Numbered from the stretch's first letter, positions 35,626-47,199 are shown. The stretch is 64,000 bases of DNA from Laburnicola sp. R22_1 (GCA_014281115.1 JACONQ010000018.1:1178001-1242000); one strand, 5' to 3'. Program-made: numbers and translations. Notes: generated from the letters alone by a model not told the origin.

Positions 35626-38600
35626 TCAACCCAGGTTCGACATTCCAAGCAGCGCCCATCCCAACAAACTCTCAACGTCTTTGACAACCTCTTCAATGCT
35701 ACCCGCAGCATCAACAGGAAAGACATCCGTCTCCATCACCCTAGCCTCCTCTCTAACATCAAGTTGACTCTCCACCATGTCCTTCTTCATGTAGTGCCCA
35801 GTCCTGCTCTGCATCCTGCGCAACAGTTCTTCTTTCTCAACTTGTAGATCCACAAACATGACACTAACACCTTCCACTTCATGCAAGAGTGCTCGGAGGC
35901 GATCACGATACACCTTCTTCAGCGCGGAGCATGACACGAAGACGCGTTCGTAGTCCAGTGTAGTCAAAGTGTCCAAAGAACGGTGTGCGAGGCGATCAAG
36001 CCAGGCTTCGCGAGCTTCGTCGTCGAGCGCGGTGCCGGCTGTCATGAGTGCTATGGCATCAGAACTGTGTAGCTCGTCGCCTTCGACGAATGGGGCTTTG
36101 AAGGTTGCGCTGAGGGATCGAGCAATGGTGCTCTTGCCGCTGCCACATGGTCCAGCGAGAATAATAACTTGCTTCTTAGATTGGGATGAGGCATTTTGCT
36201 TCCATGCGCTGTCTTGGAATTGCTGGACAAATGTCTTCACGAAGGTTGCGTCCAGGACAGGCGCATTCTCCAAGGTGGGCGAGAATTGCCGTGCGACATT
36301 GGTCTCATATGCCTTTGACGGGGTGAAGATATCCTTGTCGTACTTGGACGCGAAGAAGTCGACCAGCTTGATAGGTGGGTTGGCCACAGGATCGTCATTC
36401 GATGCTCGAAGTCTTCTGATCCACTCCTTGGGCTCCACCTCGTCGAATTCCAGACCAGCTTGTCGGAGCGCAGGAAGCAGATCGTCGGTCCAGGAAAAAG
36501 TCTTCGAGTTAGTGACATTGGCGACAATAGACTCAGCATCGCTAAGAGAGACCTCGGTGACTGCTTTCGCAACTACGTCGACTGGGGTCCAGCTAGGCGA
36601 CTCTTGCAGTTTTGGTAGCGCGCCGATGGTGAGCGCAGACTGCATCATGAGCGGAATGGCTTCAGTGTCGTTCCAAACTCCGTGCACCGTATCAGCGATG
36701 ATCTGACCAACGCGCAGTACTCTGGCCTTCACCCCAGTTTTCGCCGCTGCGGCCATGCATAGGTGCTCAGCCACGCACTTGCTTTGTGCATAACCCATGT
36801 CTTGCGCCCAATCCAATTCAGCCAGCTTCTCAGGAGTCTGTGTCTCGGGACATCGTGCGACGGTGCTGACAGACGAGCAGAAGTCAAAAGAAGCAGGCTC
36901 TGCTGACGATATACTCAGGCAAAGGTTGATAAGATTTCGTAAGCCAGCAATGCAATCTTTCTCAAACGACCCGAGTTTCTTGTTGAAGTTGACGCTCCAA
37001 GCGCAGTGAATGACACTGCCTAGGTTTCCGGTGACGTGTTCATGAGTCGTGCCATCCAACCCAAGGTAGGGATCAGAGAGGTCTGCAGGCACAGCGTGGA
37101 TTTTCCGTCGCGCGGAAAGTGACAATGAGTTATGGATCTTACGCTGTATGAGAGATTTCCGGACACGGGAAGCTGCCTGTTTAGGGTCTTTTGCTCGCAC
37201 CAAGCAATGCACGATCTGAACGTCTGAACGGTTGACCAGTTGGTTAAGAACATGGGCTCCAAGAGAGCCTGTTGCACCGGTAAGCGCAACGCCTCGCCTG
37301 GGTACAGGCTTGAAATCGTTATACCGCTCGATGAGATCCTCCATTTGCGTCGCAATCGACGTCTGCTGTTCTTCTTTTCCCATTCTCAAATCGTGAAGAT
37401 ACGCACTGAGTGATACGATTGAAGGATACTCAAACACGACGTTCTGTCCGAGCTTGTTGTTGCCGATATCGACGGTCTTCAAAATCGCAGTCCAAATTTG
37501 GATAGACTGCAGTGAGTCAAGGCCGAGTGAGAAGAGATCAGTAGCACGGTGTACGTCCTTAGCTTGCGGCAAGTACTCTGTCAAGGTGTTGCGCACAAAC
37601 TCTTCCAGCTCCGGCAGCGTGAGGGCTTTAAGATGGCCATGCGCAATCGCGACCAGATCATAAGCATTGTCAATCTCGGCAGCAAACTGTTTGTAAAACG
37701 CTTGTCTGATGACGCTGCCTTTGTCGGTCCGAGGAAACTGGCAATCATGCGGGAGAACTTGAACCATCTCCCTGGAAATTCTCGCATAACCTTCGGCGGT
37801 TTGGTTTGCTGCTTCGATCACAGGCCAGATCTGATCGGCAATCTCAGCTTGGGCCATGTCTTTCATGGCTGGACTTGGGACGATGAGGATGCCCAGGTAT
37901 GGCCGGCCGGCCCCAAATACTACCGTTCCAGTGACGGCACGATGTGATCGGATCGTCCCCTCCATCATGACGGGGTTGAACTTTTCTCCGTTCACTAATG
38001 CGATGGTATCGTCGAGGCGTGCGATATGCTTCCAGGCCTTTTCAATCGTTGGATGTGGCTCGAAGAGGTCCTTCGTGGCATAACTGCCGTCCGGCTGGTT
38101 CGATGCGACCTTTGAGGGCCAGCCTGATAGCACTGTGCACTCGTATAGGTTGGTCCCGCGTGGTACCCATCGAAGAAACGGCGATAGCTTCGCTGATTCG
38201 CGTACGTAGTTCCACGCTTTGTCGCCTGTTGGTCGGAAAGACGTCATAAGTTGGCCGACTTCAGTGCTATAAAAAAGTAAGCGTGTATCCACAGCTGCAG
38301 TGCAGCATTACTCACGCGCCGTAATGACCAACCAGATTGACTCCATTGTCGACCAGCAAGTCACCGAGAGTGTCTGGGCATGCGCTTCCGCCATACATGA
38401 CGATCTTCAGCTGCTTCAACAATTCGATGCCTTCATCCGTCTCCGCCAGAAGCTTCAAGGCATAAGGAACTCCATAGAAGATCTCAAAGTTGTGCTTTCT
38501 GAGGATAGTCGCGAGGTACGGTTGCGTGAGAGGCAGGTCCGCATTGTATATGTGGATTGATCTCCCGCTATGTATCGCCCGGAAGAAGTTGCAGATACCA

Positions 38601-39383
38601 TGGTTATGGTAAAGCGGAAGTGTGATGAAGGCTTTCATGTTCATGGTAATAGCATAGTTGGCAATAGTGCTCTTCTGCGATTGATAGATAGGCTTTGGTA
38701 GGCCGGTGGAGCCTGCCTGCGTCAGTGGAAGACGATGAGGTGATCAGTGACTGCTTACCGCTCAAGTGTATGATATAGATGGCATTCGATGCTTCGACAG
38801 CATGGTCCAAGTCCAGACGCGTATCGGCATGAACCTCAATGGGGAAATCGTAGGTACTGCTTCTTGCAATCTCGTTGACTGAGAGTTCAGGTAGATTGGC
38901 CTGGACATCTTTCACAGCCTGCAGAAATTTCGAGTCGACCAGCAGGAAACAAGCGCCCGTTGTCGTGATGAGCGATTCAATCGCCGCCTGTGATATTCTT
39001 GTGGAGAGGAAAAGAACGGTATGTCCAAGTTTCGTAAGCGCAAGCATGGTGACGAGGTAGTCGAAGTTGCTTGGGCCAAGGAGTGCAACCGTCGTAGGCT
39101 TCTCCGCCGAGCTACGTCTTGTTGGTATAAATGACTGATAGTGTCGTGCAACTCGGTAGGCGAATACGTCCAACTGTTGCATCGAATAGTCGACGAAGTC
39201 GACTCCCGAGCTGGGATACGATACGATGGTGACATGTGGGATCTGACGAGCGCGCAACCGTACTAACGCGTCCACTGTTTGTATCGAACTATCCCCCAAG
39301 GTCGGAGCATCATTTTGTGCGGTTTGGTGCGAGACTTGAGGAAGTTGAGGTACGGATGGGATTGCAACCTGTGCGGGTGCCAT
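35626..39383 (-). CDS. NRPS-like enzyme: adenylation, carrier, reductase and gluconokinase-like domains
   Basis: Three exons (39,383-38,759, 38,712-38,316, 38,266-35,626) with 46- and 49-nt GT..AG introns join in phase to 1,220 residues. The start is the ATG at 39,383; the frame extends upstream only through a GTG. Adenylation domain about 35-550: LSGSTGLPKP (207-216, formed across intron 1), YGATEVG (339-345, formed across intron 2), DDTIALVNGEKFNP (426-439), catalytic Lys 523 in TDKGSV. Carrier: LGLDSLQS with phosphopantetheine Ser 592. Reductase: TGATGSLG (670-677) and YAQSK (Tyr 833, Lys 837). C-terminus: Walker A GPCGSGKS (1046-1053), EGDELH, CSALKKVYRDRLR and RTGHYM, the pattern of gluconate kinases. 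There is no condensation domain. Known relatives load a carboxylic acid and release it reductively; the substrate is not predictable here. The kinase fusion is unusual. All visible catalytic motifs are intact. Confidence 0.88.
38267..38315 (-). other. Intron 2 of the NRPS-like gene (49 nt)
   Basis: Donor GTGAGT and acceptor TATAG. Removal restores the adenylation core motif YGATEVG across the junction, which fixes both ends. Confidence 0.85.
38713..38758 (-). other. Intron 1 of the NRPS-like gene (46 nt)
   Basis: Donor GTAAGC and acceptor GGCAG. Another AG lies four bases upstream, but only this acceptor restores SGSTGLPKP, the phosphate-binding loop of adenylation domains, and keeps frame. 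Confidence 0.85.
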
Positions 39384-39896
39384 GATTGTAATGGAAAGTT
39401 GCACCCGGGAGAGGCTTCTACACGACTATGCAGGTTTGGAAGCTGTGAAGATGTAGAATGCATGTACAGACCCGATATTTAGCATAGCTCTGGACATGAT
39501 GGAGGCACTGCTCAATGGAGTAATGCCGCGAGACTAGACCGAGCGGTATGCTGGGGGCGAGGCTCGCCGCATCGGGCCAGTTGGGCGGACTGGAAATCCT
39601 TCCGATTCGTTAGGATTTTTATCCGGTCCCCTTCCGCCACCCTAGTGCATGGATATGGCTTGGTCTCCGCAAATTCTTCCCCAGATTGTTCGATACTGGG
39701 GATGCTAGTCCTCCCCTCAGTCTTAGCTTCATGTAGCGGGTGAAAGATTGCTGGCACATGGCCTGCTTCTCCGCATGCCACCCTCCATCACTCCGTTTTC
39801 CTTTGAGCACCATCTTGGTATAAAGAGCTGTTGCGGCGGCTCTCCGAAGGATCATCCCAACATCTTCCCTTGCCAGCCCCGTTGTTATTTGCCGCC
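39384..39896. promoter_or_regulatory. Shared divergent promoter region (513 bp)
   Basis: The NRPS-like gene and the MFS gene start at its two edges and read outward. A TATAAA at 39,819-39,824 lies 73 bp before the MFS start codon, which itself is in a good context (GCCGCCATG). A weaker TAAATAT at about 39,475-39,482 is suitably placed for the other direction. No binding site for a specific regulator is claimed. Confidence 0.45.
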
Positions 39897-40900
39897 ATGT
39901 CTTCACGTGAGAAGAACGAGATCTACTACGCCGATGACAAGGCCGACTCACTGGAGTCCCCAAAGCCGCATCAGATCGTTAAAATCGGAAACTTCCAAGT
40001 TCTGGGTCTCGCACCAGAAGATGCCGACTTCTACAACAACTACACGGAAGAGCAGAAGAAGAAGGTAATTCATAAGGTCGACATTCGGCTCGTGCCGATG
40101 CTTGCTGTTCTTTACCTCATCTCGCACATTGATCGAGCGAACATCGGAGTAAGTATTGTACAGTCCTAGGACAGAAGTTTGAGTACAGTTGGCCCTTAGT
40201 ATTGCTTATTCTGGGTGACACATGGTACTTAGACGTTTGTCTTGGTACTATATAACGCGATGAACATGCGATTGCTAATAGTCTGTAGAATGCGAAGATC
40301 GAAGGCATGGCCGAGGATCTTGGTCTCAGTGGGGTCGAGTGGAACATCGTTCTATCCGTGTTCTTCGTGCCGTACATCCTCCTAGAAGTCCCTAGCAACA
40401 TCTTGTTGAAGAAGTTCAAACGGCCTTCCTACTATCTTGGCATCTTGATTGTTTGCTGGGGCATCATCATGACGATGATGGGAGTGGTAAAGAACTTCGG
40501 TGGTTTATTAGCGACAAGTATCCTCCTTGGGGTTTTCGAGTAAGTGATATGCTGTCCAGATCGCCGACGGGTGCTGACATCGTCCCCAGAGCTGGTTTCT
40601 TCCCTGGCGCGGTGTACCTCTGTTCCTACTGGTACATGCCGAAGGATCTAGCCACCAGAATTTCGTACTTTTAATGCGCGTCGGCTCTATCCGGCGCTTT
40701 CTCGGGGATGCTCGCAGCAGCGATCGCCAAAATGAACGGTGTCGGAGGATACGAGGGCTGGAGGTGAGTGATACTTTGGACGAGGAAAATCCATTGCGCT
40801 AAAATGCTGAAGGTGGATATTCTTGCTTGAAGGAATCGTTACTGTCGCACTCGGTGTCTCGTGCTTCTTCTGGCTGATCGATTCTCCGGCATTAAGCTAG
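39897..40900 (+). pseudogene. MFS transporter of the Dal5/allantoate permease type, broken
   Basis: Exons 39,897-40,148, 40,289-40,539, 40,590-40,763 and 40,813 onward are joined by GT..AG introns of 140, 50 and 49 nt. The N-terminus has the family pattern: a charged leader, then DIRLVPMLAVLYLISHIDRANIG (key residues in the first membrane segment), followed by NILLKKF, LGILIVCWGIIM and AGFFPGAVYLCSYWYMPKDLATR. A TAA at 40,672-40,674 stops it after 195 residues, although the frame beyond still reads family sequence to SPALS, where TAG follows at 40,898-40,900. Relatives have about 450-520 residues and 12 membrane segments; the second half is missing or unrecognisable in the AT-rich DNA that starts here. 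It was probably a permease for small organic anions or amides. It is inactive as read. Confidence 0.85.
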
Positions 40901-41659
40901 ACTTTATATATTTACTTAGAGTTATAAGACCTAGTATAAGGCGTTACTTAGAGACTCTACCTATAATAAAGATTAATAATAAGAAAAATAGCAAAAATAG
41001 TACTAAAGTAGAAGAGATAATAAGAGTGTAGTATAATATTAATAAGGAGTGTTGCAAATATAGTAGTAGAATAGAGAAGAAAAGCAAAACTAAGGTAGAA
41101 ACCTTTTTATTTACCTTAGCTAAAGCAAATAACACTAGCGCAAATTCTTAACTAAAATAGGCAGCTATACTATAGAAACTAAGAGATACAAATATAAATA
41201 TATTTAATATAATAACTAGATTGCCCTATAGAAACTAAGAGATATAAATACAAACGCGTTAGATATAATAACTTAGTTACCTTACTAAAGGTAGGAGGAT
41301 AGGAGCCTAGTACTTTCTATAGCTAAGGTATACTTAAAATCTTATAAAGGCTTAAAGCACTATTACTAGTATATATAGTATTAGATATATTCTTAAGAGT
41401 TTAGGTGCGTAGAAAGGAAATCTATCCTACTACTATACAGAGTATAGAATATAATACTAGAAATTTTTAGGGGGAGGGGTATATATAAGGGACTAAGCGC
41501 CCTTTTACTAGTTACTTAGCCTACTGCCTTAGAGTCTTAGAGTTCTAAGTCTGTGCTTCTACTAAGCTAGGAGTATATAGGTTTATAGCTAGAGTTACCT
41601 TTAAACTCTATTAAATTTATAAGTTTACTTAGGCAATTCTAACCTCTTAGTCTAAAGTC
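40901..41659. repeat. AT-rich DNA joining the island to X copy 3
   Basis: Composition changes abruptly at about 40,890. The first few codons after the TAG may be mutated transporter sequence (YLEL followed by stops), but this cannot be shown by eye. At 41,160-41,290 a stretch of about 65-70 bp with CTATAGAAACTAAGAGATA is tandemly duplicated. No gene is supported. Confidence 0.45.
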
Positions 41660-42775
41660 TCTTATATTACAAACCTAACTATTATAACCTTTTAAATTAT
41701 TGAAGTAGTAAGATTATGCCTAACCTTTAATCCCCAATTATATCCCTGCTAGTAAGATTATGCCTTTATAAAATTTATACTACTAGGATATTTTTTTATA
41801 ACTTATATAAGTTAGAGGTAAGAAATTTAATAAACTTTCTACTACGCTAGTATATTAAACCTATTACTTTTTTAACTATAGGAGTACTTAAGTATATTTC
41901 TCTTTCTATTAAAGTTAGGCCTAAGTTATAATTAATATCTAGTGTAGCTAAACTTTAGCTAAAGGTAGAAAGACTACTAGGCTATAAAATAGATAGCAAA
42001 GAAGGCTTTTAAAACTATTTACTACTTTATAACTATTTTAGGTTAGTATTTAAGACTAGAGTAAGGTCTCTAGCTATTAGACCATTATAGTAATTAAGGT
42101 ACTCTAGGAACTATTAGTATATAACTATAATAAATAGCTATAATTATAATACCTTATATACTATAAACTTTTGCAAAAGATTTAATATTATTATATAGTT
42201 AAATAAGAAACCTTTTTTCTTACTTATTCTTAAGCAATACTTGTGCAACTTTTCTTATCCTATCTTAGCTATAGTCTATATAGCTTCTAGCTATTTAATA
42301 TTATTTCACTCTTTAATAAGCTTATTATTTATCTTATTTAAGAAATTAAAGAGCTAGTTATATATAAGCTAGATATATAGAATCTAGGGTTTTTAGTTCT
42401 TAGAAAGTTTATAGCCTCCGTAAACGTTTAGAATATAAAGGTAATTGACTTAAGATATAACTATTATAGGGCTAATAGTTAAAGTTTCTTAACGTCTTTA
42501 AAGTCTGCCTTTATAGTGTTACTATAAGTAAAAGCGTTTAATCTCCTAGTTATCTTTACTATAATTTCCTTCTTTAGCTATATATTAATATTTGCCTAAA
42601 GCTTTAGTGCGCACTTGCATATATTATATATAGAGTTCTATTTTATTTAGATATTTTAGATTATAGATAATTGCTTCTTTAGTAGTGTGTTACTCTATAT
42701 TATAAAAAATTACTTAAATTACTATAGTAACTAGTTAATTATAATATAAATAGTATATAGCTATACACTAGTTAG

Positions 42776-42905
42776 TTTATAATAACTTTTTATAATAACT
42801 TTTATAATAACTTCTTATAATAACTTTTTATAATAACGTTTTATAATAACTTTTTATAATAACTTTTTATAATAACTTTTTATAATAACTTTTTATAATA
42901 ATAGC
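42776..42905. repeat. Tandem AT-rich minisatellite in X copy 3
   Basis: About ten units like ATAATAACTTTTT, homologous to the array at 24,571-24,733. One unit has ACGTTTT in place of ACTTTTT. Confidence 0.7.
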
Positions 42906-45010
42906 TAACGTACCTTATAAAGGGAATTTAGGATAGATATTTACGCCTAGATTTTGTTTATATATTACTACTATAAGGTCTCTTTAAAGTTAAGATTAAT
43001 AGGCGCTGATAACTTAAGGTAATAGATAATATCTTAAACTATAAGATTAATAATATAAGCAAAATATAGGATTATATATGTTTTTAGTTCTAGGTAACAT
43101 TCTCCGTTAATAGTTTATACTAGACGCTCTAAACTAAGGTGCTATTATTGCTAGTATTATTATATATAATAGCTAGGAGCTTCTATATAGTTTCTATGTT
43201 TTTAAAAACCTATACTATGTCTAATACTATTAATACTTTAGTGTAGCTACTATATATTAGTATAAAGTTAAGTAGCTTCTCCTTAAGCTGCTAAATGTTA
43301 TTAATATAGTAACTATTAATAGCTAGAAAGCTAAGATAATTGGCCGCAGACTACGTATTAAGCAAGATAGAGAGTTTAGTTACCCTACTAATATTACTAA
43401 GAATAGCTGCCTTAATTGTATTAAATTTATTTAGGAATATTTAGTAGAATCTATATTAGCTAGTTATTATAGTATTAGGCCTAAGGAAATAAAGAAAGCG
43501 TTAAAAGGATAGTTACCTTACTATTTAAAAAGACTAGTTATTATTAATTACTACCTATATAGATTTAGGTTTAAGCGCCTATAAAAAGTATATAAAATAT
43601 ACAATAGCTATTTACTTTCTTTTATACTAAAAAGTAAAAGTTCTTTTATAAATAGGCTTATTCTACTATATATATACTTAGAACTTTATATAATTAAGAA
43701 GGTGCTTAGTACGAATTAGCTAGGTACTAGTAGAGTTAACACTTAGATATTATAGTGTATAGCTATAGTTAAAATAGAATATATATAGATAACTAAAGGG
43801 GTACTTTACACTCTCCTAGAATATAATCTAGATAATACCTATACAAAGGTAAGAGTTCTAGCGTAGGTTATAGGTTTATTTATCTTTAGCCTATTAAGTA
43901 TTAGACTACTACGCATCTTATATAGTAAATATGTTTTTTTATTTTTAACTTTTAAAAGTCTAAAGGGGGATATTAAGTAAAACAAATTATTCTACTTCCT
44001 AACGTATTAGCCAATAGGACTAGGATTCTATATCTAAGAAGAGTATTTAGTAGTAGGGTAACTAGTTTATTAATATAGGGCTGTATATTAATTTTTAGGG
44101 TAGGCATAACACTTATTATAGCACTTAAGGATATTAGTGTAATAAAAGATATAATTACTAGTTAAATAGTTATTTAAGAGAATAGTGGTTTAAAAAAGAA
44201 TAGGATAAACTAAACTCTATAATATTAACTATGGTAGTATTTAACTAATACTAAGATTAGCTAGAAACAACGTGCACTATATAGCGTGCTAATAATAAAT
44301 TAGTTTTAGATCTAGACTAGTATATAGCCCTTTATTATAGAGTTAGTTTTAGGTAGTAATTAGCTTATTACTATACTACTATAGCCAGTATCCTTAGTAA
44401 CTAGTATATAATTATTAGCTATAATAACTAGCTATAGCAAAACTGTAACTTTAGCTTTTCTTATCCTATACGCTAATTATTATCTAAACCTCCTTTAGTA
44501 CCTAAGCCCCTCTTATTATTTAAACCCTCTTTATTATCTAAACTTCCCTTAGTACCTAAGTCCCTAAAGTTTAAGAAACCCTTAAGGTCTATATTCTTAT
44601 TTATAATATTAAATTTATACCTATTTAATGGCCCCTTAAAATAAGCCTTAAGCTTCTTTTTATTATCCTTGTTTTCCTCTTCACACTTTTATTATTATTC
44701 CTTTTAATATACGTCTTATTGCTATTACGTATACTATTCTTACTATATTTAATAAGGTTAATAGAAGAATTAGGCTTATAGCAACTAATAATTATTAGTA
44801 AAATTATATAATAAATAAGTATAATAAACTTATAACTATTTCTTATTAGTAACTATTACTAGCTTTTTAGTAATTAGACCTATATTGCCTACGTTATTAT
44901 AGAAGTCTTTCTACTCTTTTTATTAGCTTTACTTTTAAAGCTATTAGCCTTAAGCTTTTATAGGCCTGCTTTATATATATCGTATAAGAGCTTCTTATAT
45001 ACACTACTAT

Positions 45011-45264
45011 GTGTTGTTAAATTATCTATCTAGGGGTAGAACAATAAAGGCTTTTATCTCAAATAATATAATAAAAAAAGCAGAGCCCTCTGCTTAGTAA
45101 TAAAAAAGAGCATAAAAAGGTGCCTATGGGGTTTTTTTGCGACTAAGGGGTTTCTAATAAAATTATTATAATAATAACAGTTACCCCTCCTGCTGTTATT
45201 AACATAGAAAAGCGTTTCAAGGTAGTGTTAATAAAAAGGAGAAAAGACGCTTATAAAAAAAGCG
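45011..45264. mobile_element. Short dispersed element S1, copy f (254 bp, 12-bp TSD)
   Basis: ATACACTACTAT flanks it at 44,999-45,010 and 45,265-45,276, and X copy 2 is uninterrupted at the same place (near 27,370). It begins GTGTTGTTAAATTATC and ends TTATAAAAAAAGCG. It is the longest S1 copy, with about 120 bp not present in the others. Confidence 0.75.
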
Positions 45265-45600
45265 ATACACTACTATAACTAAACATTAATTTACTTCTAC
45301 AACTTTATAGTATATAAAAGTCTTTCTTCTTACTAGTAATAATCCTACACTTAGCTAGGGCTACTTAGTAGACCCTTAAATTAACTTTATTTTTAATCTT
45401 ATTCAACTTTGTATACATAGCTATTAGTTTCGCCTCTAACTAGTTGCCTACTTCTTATTAATTAACTAATATATAATAATAGAATATAATAATATATTAC
45501 TCTTTTAATTCTTAAAGTAGAACTATATAAGCTCTTTTTTTCTATATAAGCTATTAATACTTTTACGCTTTAGAGAGTAGTTAGTAGTTTTTATTATTAT

Positions 45601-45704
45601 AAAGCTTCTTCTTAAGCTAATACTATAAAGCTTCTTCTTAAGCTAATATTATAAAGCTTCTTCTTAAGCTAATATTATAAAGCTTCTTCTTAAGCTAATA
45701 TTAT
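45601..45704. repeat. Four tandem copies of a 26-bp unit
   Basis: The units start at 45,601, 45,627, 45,653 and 45,679 and each begins AAAGCTTCTTCTTAAGCTAA. X copy 2 has a single unit at the homologous site near 27,708, so this is a local expansion. Confidence 0.85.
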
Positions 45705-47029
45705 ATAGCTTAATTAGCTAATCTAGTAGAGTTTAGTACTTTTTTTGTTACTATAAAGTGTATTACAAGATCTTTGCGCAATAGTATAGGCGCTATTACT
45801 AAGTGCACTTTTAAATAGCACTTTGTAGTTAGTAGGATAACTTTTTTCAAAGCTACTTTATTTATAATATAAATAAATAGTGCTAACCTCTTTATTTTTA
45901 AATATAAAGTCCTATTTATAATAGTATATAGTGTAATAAAAAGCTATAATTATTAGGTACCTTAGTAAGATCCTCCTACTTATTGCGCTTGAAATTTACT
46001 AGAATCTATAGGCTATTACTTAGGCGGCTCTTTAGAACGTTAGAAGACTTTTTCTTAATAGATACTATAGTATAAGTTGTAATAATAGTACTTAATAACT
46101 ATAGTTAATATTATAGAGATAATAAAAAATATTATTATTATTGTAAAAAGTAGCTATAGGGGCCTATGCGTATAAGTAAGGCGCTAATAATACTAGCGTG
46201 CTTTCTTTACTTATCTTACTATCTACTTAGCTACTCTACTTTACTATTCTCCTAGCTATATTTATAATACTTTATAGTCTTAACTACTATATAACCTTAA
46301 TTTCTAAGATAATAGCACATACTAGACTATTTAGATATACTAAAGTAGCTACTAGTAGAATGTAAGTAATAAAAAAACTACTAGCTACTAAGGCTATATA
46401 AAAGGCGCCTTTGAAGTATAAAACACTACCTACTACGCTAAAGAGAAAGTACTACTAGAAGCTAGGTCGTATATTATTATTATAGCTATTTATTATATAT
46501 GTATTCTAATAATATATAGCTATTACGCTTAGGAAAATTAAAAAGTACTAAAAAGTATTAAGCCCCTTATTAGGAAAATTCTATACTACTGCCTTATTAA
46601 AGAAATAGCGTAAGATAAAGATAAGAGACATATGCGCTTCTAGTCTACTGTGCTAGCTGCTCTCTAGGAGATAATAAAGGCTTTTCTAGTTAGAATATTT
46701 AAAGCTATTGTTTATAATACTTTACTCTTATTATAAAATAAATACTAATATCTTTAAATACTAATATTAACACTATTTATACAAAATAGGTTATGATATA
46801 GGCTACGGATATATAGCTAGCAGATAGGTACTATAAGAAGTATATAGATACTAGGTAAATAATAAGGCGCTTAGTTAAGTTTAATATATATATTTAATAC
46901 TAAAGCTGTACTTTTACTATAATAAGTAAATATAATAATTACTACTATAATACTAAGGGCATTTTTATAGTAATGTACTATAAAAATTATATATAGCTAA
47001 TAAAAAATATAATAAATTAGACCTAATAT

Positions 47030-47190
47030 AACCTAGTTTATATAATTCTAACCTAACCAATAGCCTATATAACTTTAACCTAACCTAAGCCTATTACTAG
47101 CGCAAAATCTATAGGTAGAGATTAGGTTAGAGTTAGGGTCTTACGTAAGGGAACCCAACCCTAACCTAACCTATACCTATTTGCCAGCCT
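47030..47190. repeat. Telomere-like array at the right end of X copy 3
   Basis: C-rich, then G-rich with GTCTTACGTAAGGG, then CCCTAACCTAACCTATACC, matching the end of X copy 2 in order and spacing. Confidence 0.6.
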
Positions 47191-47199
47191 ATATAAATA

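Larger units (their letters stand above)
41660..47190. repeat. Large dispersed repeat X, copy 3
   Basis: Aligns with X copy 2 from about 21.96 kb onward, with many transitions, and lacks most insertions found there. It is therefore the empty-site reference for the S2 copy at 29,479 and the small element at 31,082. It contains its own S1 copy at 45,011 and locally expanded tandem repeats. It ends in the same telomere-like array as copy 2. No coding frame survives. Confidence 0.65.

Noticed and set aside
35969..36706. Long open frame on the plus strand inside the NRPS-like gene (and several similar ones, 36.2-39.4 kb)
   Set aside because: All overlap the strongly motif-supported minus-strand gene in other frames and have no recognisable domain. 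They are shadows of codon bias.
39384..39404. Upstream extension of the NRPS-like start to 39,404
   Set aside because: The extension begins at a GTG, which fungi do not normally use. The ATG at 39,383 is in frame and starts the natural N-terminus.
39831..39896. Upstream extension of the MFS start to 39,831
   Set aside because: It begins at TTG, just behind a TATAAA. ATG 39,897 has a good context and matches the family N-terminus.
40944..41135. Short minus-strand open frame of 63 codons in AT-rich DNA
   Set aside because: Leu/Ile-rich composition is expected by chance in such DNA; no motif and no support.
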